DNA of 64,000 nt from Hippasteria phrygiana (Eukaryota > Echinodermata > Asteroidea > Valvatida > Goniasteridae), in assembly GCA_037893225.1 (NCBI GenBank), contig JAZGUH010000565.1, positions 310,001-374,000 of the forward strand, in the 5' to 3' direction. Position 1 is the first letter of the stretch, and each line of letters starts with the position of its first letter. Below the pieces are notes generated by a model. It had not been told where the DNA came from. It was given only the letters and a program-made list of their open reading frames with translations, and did not search any database. The translations under genes were made by a program, and so were the position numbers. This document shows positions 52,401 to 61,400 of this stretch, in pieces.

Positions 52401-55400
52401 GACAGTGGGTATTCGATACGGTCTATAGTACATGAGCAGTCGAACATCCCCAAATTAAACGGCACACTCAACGTCACTCACAAGTCCAAGGTGTCCCAAC
52501 AGTTATTTATTTAACACTCTGCTATCTATTTAATCTGAACTTTACGCATGATGATTGCCCTATCCATTAACACTAAGAATTGGAGTATCTTGCTCCTATT
52601 GCAAAAATTTAAACTAAACTGTGTTACATCTAAAAATTAAAGTTTTTATGGAATGTCTCATTTGAAAGCTAACTTACCTGAGGCCAAAAAAATAAAACCT
52701 TGTGCTGAATGGGGAAAAAAATCGGGAAGGAGGGTAATTTTTTATTTTTTTTAATTATTTTTTACCATCCATGAAAACATCAAAATAATACTACATTAGT
52801 CGGAAGTCGGGAGGCAAAAAGTAAGCTTATTAAAATTTAAATGGCGAAATGCATGATTGTGCCATCCAGTGGCGGATCTACGGGGGGGGTTTTGGGGGTT
52901 TAAAACCCCCCCCTTGGGCTGAGAAAAAAATTAAAATAACCAGTGTCGGGTGTCGAAAAATCGGCACGCTGGGGTGTGTAGGCCAATCACCTCAGGTAAA
53001 CCCCCCCCTTGGGTAAAACCTAGATCCGCCCCTGCCATCGTAGCTGTATTTAACCCCTTGCGTACAGATGACGCCATATGGCGCAAACAAAACAGTGCCA
53101 TCAGGCCGGATGACGTCATTGGCCGCTGTTTCTGCAGTTTCAATCCATTGTTGGGTTATTGTGTATGTTACGCTTGACTGCACAAACACATTGTAGCGGT
53201 TCGCTTGGCTGCCAGAGCCGCCGCGGCACCCCGACGTCTCCCGTAAAATACCGTACTCAAGGGGTTAAAGACAATGTTTTTAATCAAATCTGTTCATTTT
53301 GTGTGGGAAGAGGTGAACTTTAAAGATTAAAAAAAAAAAAAAGCCACCTGACTTTTGTGACTTTTAGGGTCGGTCGCGGAGGGCAACACAACCATTTTTG
53401 TTTTGGCCTAATGCTAACAAATCAGAAATTAAATTTGAAAATTTCTTTTCTGGGTGCCAAGCCCAAAAAGCACTGACTATGCATTTCACTGTGTCCTAGG
53501 TAACATTATTTCTACAAGGTAAAATAGCATACACTTCAGTTTGAACATCTGAAGGCTGTTGTCTTCGAAAAGATATATATATTTTGTATAACCTTGCGTC
53601 CCTCGGTCGACGATGAACGTCTGCCCAAGCTTCTGTACTGACTTGGACTGTAGGTAGACTCCTCCTAAGGCATTATCAGCTTCACGTAACGTCACCTGGT
53701 ACCCGCGCTCGGCTAGGTCTAACGCTGCAGTCATACCAGCGAGGCCTCCGCCTATCATTGGATTTACAAAAGAAATACATAAATTGCTATTCATTAATAC
53801 ACAAGACAGTTTACCCGTTCCTATTAGTCGAGAGCCCATCACGTGGGTGGTTTTAACGGCGATAAAACACCAACCGGTTTTAACAACTTTTTCCAGTGTC
53901 ACACAAAATTTTGACTCCTACGAAATCTGGTTCCTCCTTGGTTGAACACTCACGCGACCAGTCACTCTCCCAATTACGCAAACGCAATTCTACCATTGCG
54001 TCCGTATTTTAGATTCTATAATTTCACACTACACCGGCACTGCTGCGTTCTGCGCCACATCACGCCACATGTCACGCGCGCGTCAATTTCCATATAAGGA
54101 CATTTTTAGCACTACTCGCGTGATGCATGAACCATTAAAAAACTAAACGGGTGTTTTACAAACAAAGGTAAAACAAATTGAACAAAATCATTGGAAATTT
54201 ACAATTTTCGGAGGTTCTTGCTGAATTATACAAAAAGGTATATGAATGGGAATTAATATGTGCTGGGCCGGTATTAAACAAGTACGTTTGAAACCGCCTT
54301 GGGGCCTGGATGCTTGATAATGATCATGATCAAGCGTCCAGGCCCCAAGGCGGTTTTAAACGTACTTGTTTAAAACCAGCCCAGCACATATTTATTCCCT
54401 TATTAGTTGTGAAGACAGAATGTAACATCAAAGCTAAAGCAAACAAGCAGTGTCATTTATACCTCGGTGTCATTTATACCTCGGTGTCATTTCTACGGAA
54501 AAGAGCAATATAAAAGTGAATTTTCCCATGATGGTAAAATTCAAACCAGATGTTATTAACTTGGCCTATACATGCTTCGGTTACATTTTCCAATTTTATG
54601 GCAACACTACGACAACTATACTGGTGTCCTGCATTACTTTTGTTTATCACCACAAACAATGGTGTATATAGTGGGATGGAATGGGGGGTCAACTTTCCCC
54701 CTGCCAAAATGGTGTAACTTTTTTCTAAGATATGCATTACCATTTCACAGCAATTCATACCCCCCTTCTTCAATTTTAAAAATCTTTGGGCCGAGAAAAT
54801 AATAGCCATTTAATTTTTAGAGAAAAATCTTCAATTAAATCTGGGACCTAACCCAGGATTACCTACTGACCAGAAATATTTCTTCCAAAGGTTTAACTTT
54901 TTAATTCAGGCTCAAGTTTAGGAAGAAATCATGACGTCACCTCGGATTTTACATGCTAGTAGCACTATCTACCTGCCCACCAATTTTTATGACGATCGGA
55001 CGTACCCTTATATGTGTTTCAAAAAAGCATATTTTTTATGACGTCACACATTTTTCACATTTATGTGAAAGAATTTAGGAGCTAACAAAGCTATTACAAA
55101 AAGAATTTTGAATTTAGCATGTTCTGTTGGTGAGATATGGCTTTAAGAAACTTTGAAGTTCAAAAACTTAAAAATTACTATAAAATCGTATGCTGACGTC
55201 ATCTTGACGTCACCTCAATTTTCATCTATAACACGAGCTAGCCTACCAACATACCAGGTTTGAAGGAAATCGGACATACCGTTCTCTAGATATGGGCCCT
55301 TGAAAAACGCACCTTTAAGATGACGTCTAGTGACACGTGATGACGTCATCATGACGTCACTCTTCGACATAAAATTTCAGCTTAGGGTCTATGTTTTCAG

Positions 55401-58400
55401 ACCTTTTCAGACCTTTAAGACCTAAAGTGCCGCCGACAAAATTCGTGTACAAAGTCTATGGGATTTTGGTCAGAACTAAAAGAAGAAGGAAGAAGAAAAA
55501 AATCGGAACAAAAACAAGGCCTTTTCCGACTGACTGTCGGAAAAGCCAATTAAGAGATTAGAATGAAAGTGAATGAAAGTTTACACACAATCCGTTTCCA
55601 AAATTACCCTGGTACCGCTTAATCATACAATAGACAATTATTAATAATATGAAATATTAATAAAAACACTCAACACAATGCAACCAAGTCCAAGTAGTAT
55701 GTAAATATCAGTGATAAACTCTGGTGTTCTATTTTCAAAGCTGTCCGAAAGCCTGGTTGTATTTGCTCTGAAATATCCATTGTGAATTATTTTGAAAGCA
55801 TATAGGGGAAAATTATTCATGCTGATAATAAATTCCAAGTGTACACTGAAAAGGGCACTTGGAAAAGGGCACTCTGCTGAATACATCATTAACTCACTGC
55901 ATTTTGCATGACGCTAGTCCGATATGGAATGGCACAGTTTTCATAATGGCAAATTTCTTTTTGTGAAATGCATCAAGTCAATTAAAGAAAATGTCTTGAT
56001 ATTCTCTCCAGGCAAACAGGTGTCCATTTATCAATGTCATCAACACTGTCATCTAAATCTTTACAGCCCTGTGTGAAAGCAGGCATTTCACCATTGATTG
56101 CAGGGGTGGATCAAGGCTTGGCTGTGGAAAGGGGTTACTGAATTTAAAAAAATTAAAAAGTCTTTGCAATTTGTTTTCCTTCGGGGGGGGGGGGGGGATG
56201 GGAACTTTAAGGTTGGTGGTGCTATTTCATTTTAGTGGCATATTTACAATATATAATATTTTTTGAGTATCACCCAACACAATGCCAAGAGGCCACGCAA
56301 GATGGAGGGGGTGTTCATTTTCGAATAGTTTAGTATTCGATTATTCAAAACTGTGTTTGACCAAATATTCAATTCTCGCCGATCAAGTTTTTCATGCGTC
56401 AGCTGCAACTGCATGCCGCGCCGGCAAAAAGTTGCACGCAAAGCACGGTGGTGTTTTACGCACGGCGATCGATATTATATGGACCGCCCAATCGACTTTT
56501 ACCTGTGCCTGTTGTCTCAAGATCATTACGGGTACATATAACGTTCTGATAACGAGAAACCAAACTCCAGCCTGCCTTTTTGCAGTAATTATTTTAAAGT
56601 GTCAAGGGTTTTACGGACGGGAACAATAATCCTCCCTCCACAAAAAGTTACATTTGACACTGCTATTAAGCGTCGGCATCAGAGTCGTATCTGTACATAT
56701 ATATTTTTTCGAATATTCGAACCGGTAAAAAGGTATTCAAATATTTGGTTGACGATAGAATATGCGGTTGATGATAGAATATTCGAATATTCAGTATATT
56801 CGGGACAGCCCTAGCAAGGTGTGGGCTACAAAAGACAGAAATCACATGAATACAAGGTATCGATTCACATTTCGTTTGAGCTGTAAAAGAGAAGCGGGTT
56901 ACAGGTAAGGAGTTCCAAAGAGAGGCAGTACGAGGGAAAAACTAGCCTGAGAACAACAGCCAGGAGAGTACGTAGAGTGCCTGAAAGTTTGGACGGAGGG
57001 AATTATAACTGACTGACTGTACATGTACATGCTGCAAGCATAAGAATTTTTAAAAGGGGCTGCCCAAGGACTTTTTTTCACCCCTTAATCCCTCCTCAAA
57101 CCTGCCACAGATGATCCGCCAATAGATTACCAAGTAGGTAGGAAACTGTGTACATGTACTGTATTATGTTCGAGGACAAGAGGAGAAAGAAAATACATTT
57201 ATTTAGAAACCTCCTGTTCTCAAGGCCAAAATGGAGCCAGCTACCCTATATATCAAAACCTATCAAGTGACAGATTGAAACACACACAAACTGTGAGAGT
57301 TGGTGTTGAGAGTTTTTAATAGGCTGTGATAGTTATAACTATAGGAGGGTTTTAAAGGAATCTTTCTTGTCTTTTGTGAAAATCGGTCCTCGGACGTAAA
57401 AATATGTGCTTTATGGGAGTTTTTTAAAGTAAAGGAACAATAGGAAACACAAAGCATTGTCCTCAGTGGTATAGGAATTAAACATGACTTTGTGTTCTCT
57501 AGCTAAGTTAAAGGTAGTGTACATGATTGGTCATTGTTGCAATTTTCAGAAATGGGCGGATTTGGGGTTTAGTATTTTATAGGAAATATTGTTCCACTGA
57601 CCTGATGTTCAAAGTTTTGCGTTGTTAGATGGCGAAAAAACAAAAGAAAAACGGCGCTCGTTTTCAACCGTCGGGCAGATGATAGCCTATATTCAAGGCA
57701 CGCGTGGCTACCTGGATGCATGACGCGCCCCGAATGCAAGCATGTCCGGGGCACGCCACTCGTCTGGGTAGTCACGCGCGCCTTGACTAAAGGCTACAGG
57801 GCAGTTTTCCCAACGATTTCCAGCTGGAAATCATTGGAAAAAGTTGTCAATTTCCACTTTTCTTGACAACGACAGCACACCTGGTGCCACCATTTCACAG
57901 GATTATTGAGACTACTATTAACTTAGTCTAGTAAGGTTTTTCGTAATTCATTAAACAAAAATTGGAGGAGAACCAATCGTGTACACTACCTTTAAGTGCG
58001 TCTAGTCTAAAGCCGTGTCCACATTGGACTTTTTTGGGGGTAAAACGTATGGAGAATGTTGTCAACTTGACCAAATTAAGTCAAGTGCGGTCAGCTGGTA
58101 AACTTTCAAAATGTTCAAGTGTCGATCGTCAGTTTATCTCTCCACGACGGCAACTCTTACAGTTTTACGTCACTGAATTTAGTCCAGTGTGGACAGCCAC
58201 TGTAATGCAAAGCGTGCATTTTGATCACTACAAAGTTTACGAGGCCAAGGACATTCTGCGAACCGTGCAATCCAAGTGCTGACACTTGTAAGAATTAATA
58301 TCCACAGTGGAATGTCAATAATCACACACGGTAACTTTTGACAATGCGAGCGTGGCTTCAAATGTCCAACATGACAGGGAAGGGGTGTGTGGCTACCGTT

Positions 58401-61400
58401 TCTCCCTCAAATTAGCAATGAGCATTGTTTTATAATAAATTAATTCTGACTTCCGCAAGAAACTTAGTGGTTTGTTTTTTCTGGAAGTCGCCCAATACAA
58501 GGCTAAAAACTCTAGGTAAATGGTTAGAACAGAGGTGGTGGGGTTGGCCACATTTTAGGTTGCCAGCCCTACCACCCTTACGGTTTTCCTGGGTCCAGAT
58601 CTAAATAGAGGATAAATGTTCAATAGATACCAAAGAAATTATCCCAATTTTGAGACCTATAGGCCCAGAGGGGGTATTACTTCCACCGTTGGCGAGACCA
58701 ACTCACACAAGTGTGTAAATGCCTGCAACTGGGGACCTCCTATTTTCTTCCTATTATTCATACTTTAAACTTTTTGGCAAGGGCCCTCATTGGTTTTGTA
58801 CACGATTTTCAAACGGGGACCTTTCTCAATCGGGGACCGAATTGTCCTCTATTGTTAAAGGTCCCCTATTGAATGCAAAAACAAACTCGCCTCCCCCTCC
58901 CTGTTCACGTGTAGTCTTGGTTCCAAGACGTTACTGTCTGATACTTGTCATCAACAGAGGGCGCAATTTACAGGCTGTCACCGGCGGGCGAGCACGCGAT
59001 CAATCACAGAGTTACAGTAACGTCTTGGATATTTCTACTTTTGAGGGCGGGACCCGACTATGGAAATCGTGGCTAAACATGCATCATTCATATCACGTGA
59101 CTGGTCTGACCTCCATGGTTAAGTTTGACCGATTGCCCCAATTATGCAAAATGCGCCTGCGGTCGACGCGACGTGTAATATAATACCGTTTGAAAAAAAA
59201 CGTGGATGTACAAAAGCCAAGTTTACGTACAATGTACATGTACATAATGTACAATGTACATGTACATATCCACATATGAACACTGTGGATACATGTGTAC
59301 AGTGTACGTATACGTACTTGAACTTCAAGTTTGAATAACTTGGAGTTTCTGATCTTTCTTGCTACGTCCCAGAATGAGATAATGACAATTTACCTGCAGG
59401 TGTGCACTTTAATCTGGGATGTTAATTAGCCAATGTGAATGAATAGTAAAATGTTTAAATTATTTTTTATCAAAGATTGATTTTTGCCAGTCTGTTTAAT
59501 TACATGTGGTGCCTTCTTTTTGCAGCCAGCCATGGGCAGGCCCAGTATTGTATTAATTGGATATTTCAGTCCAGTTAGTTGCATGCACAATAAATTTACA
59601 GGACGGTCTTTGGTCAACTTTTGACTGAAAAACGTTTTTACTCACTTTGTCTTCAAGGTGGAGCTTAAATTCATCATTGTCTTAATTATTTATATTTCTC
59701 CCAATAAAAAATTCCTCCACTAAATACATTACATTCCTACATATGTATAGTAATCCATGTATACTAATATTTAAAAAAGTGAACATGAAGAAGAGAAGTC
59801 TGAAATAGCAAGCCCAGCAAACCACTTAAATGCAGTGGATTTAAAATCAAAGTAGATGGTTAACTTCACTCATTTATTTTAATTCTTGAGGTAAACATAC
59901 TTTTTCACTGGATAAAATGTATTTCTGTAAAGATTTTAAACCATTATTTTAAAGTTATATTTATGTTAACATATACTTTACCATTGAAGGTTAGAACTGC
60001 CACAGAGTTCATCAGAAATATGAAACACACCATTTGTTACATCTCTTTTTTCATGTATTTTCAATTTCCATCCTGAAAAATTAAATTGGCAGATGTACCG
60101 GTCATTTACTACTCAGTGTAAAAAAATCTACATTACATGTACATGTGGCATTAAAAAAAATGTATAATACATTTACTTATACAAACTGGCTGGGATGTCC
60201 TCCATTCTGAAGTCTTTTTTAAGTTTATCACCTCACATGTTTATACACCAGTTTTCTAGCTCATACAGTGTACATGCACAATATATAATGTACATGTCAT
60301 CGGGTAATACCGTCTCATCAATTGTTACCTTCACTCATTCCCAAGCGCGCCTCCATGATTTGACTATGACATGTGTGGAGACCGGGAAAAAGGGGGGGGG
60401 GGGGTTATCATGAAATTTCCAAAACCAACCAACTGAAAATTTCGAAGGGGGGGGGGGGGGATTGGACACTACGCTGTTTATTACACATGTATTAATTATG
60501 GTCCATACACAAACCCAAATTTAACCCTCTTTCCGACAATTCTACTGTAATTTCCATGTGAAATTTTTAATACCTCCTGGTCTATTTTAATTGTTTTCTT
60601 CTGTCTGGTTTTATTGTCTAGGGGTGATCTTGTCATAAAGTGTGTGGGTGGAGATATATTCCCCATCCCTACAACCCCGAAATCTATGTTTTTGCCTTCA
60701 CTTATCAACACTTCTTCTTGTCGACAATTTTTTTTGGATTATATTTAACTATAAAAGTTGGGCTATTATGTACGCCGTATGTATCACCATTTGTTAATCC
60801 TTTCTGATATGTTTTTCTTTGTATAACATTGTTGTTTAAAAAAAGAAAATTGAAAATGATCAATTGTGATGTAGTTCTTTTAACCAATATATGTACACCG
60901 ACTACTGCATGTATTTTTTCTATTACATGTGGAATAGTAAGCACGTAAACACACTGGCTGTCATCAAAGGTTATAGTTCTAAATTTACATTCGGAAGTAT
61001 TAAAATATACCTCACATGTTCACTCATCATCCGCACAAATATTTCGTATAGGCCTACACTTTATTTAATGTCTAAATAAACTTCAGCTGCACTACAGAAA
61101 TCAGCTGCACTACAGATACTTCGCGGATTTTAACGACACGTACGTCGTGCCACGTCAACTTAAAAAATATTTCCCACAGACATGACAGACTGGGTCACGC
61201 CACTGATCTCTACTACAGCGTAGTAGAGATCAGTGGGTCACGCGGATCGCGTATCGCGCAATCCTTCATCCAAAACAATACAACGGTCGACGCATTGGGC
61301 CCGGGCACGGTGAACTTCAAATTTCCAGACAACACAACACACATACACAAAAAACCGCACCCAGAGGGTGATGACCGCACCGCATCCTATTTAATCGTGC

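Noticed and set aside
54930..55380. CREB-responsive promoter
   Set aside because: The motifs sit in a decayed repeat deep in an intron with no transcription start signal.
58719..59183. 154-codon frame
   Set aside because: It crosses the putative element end at 58912, has no recognisable domain and no splice context.
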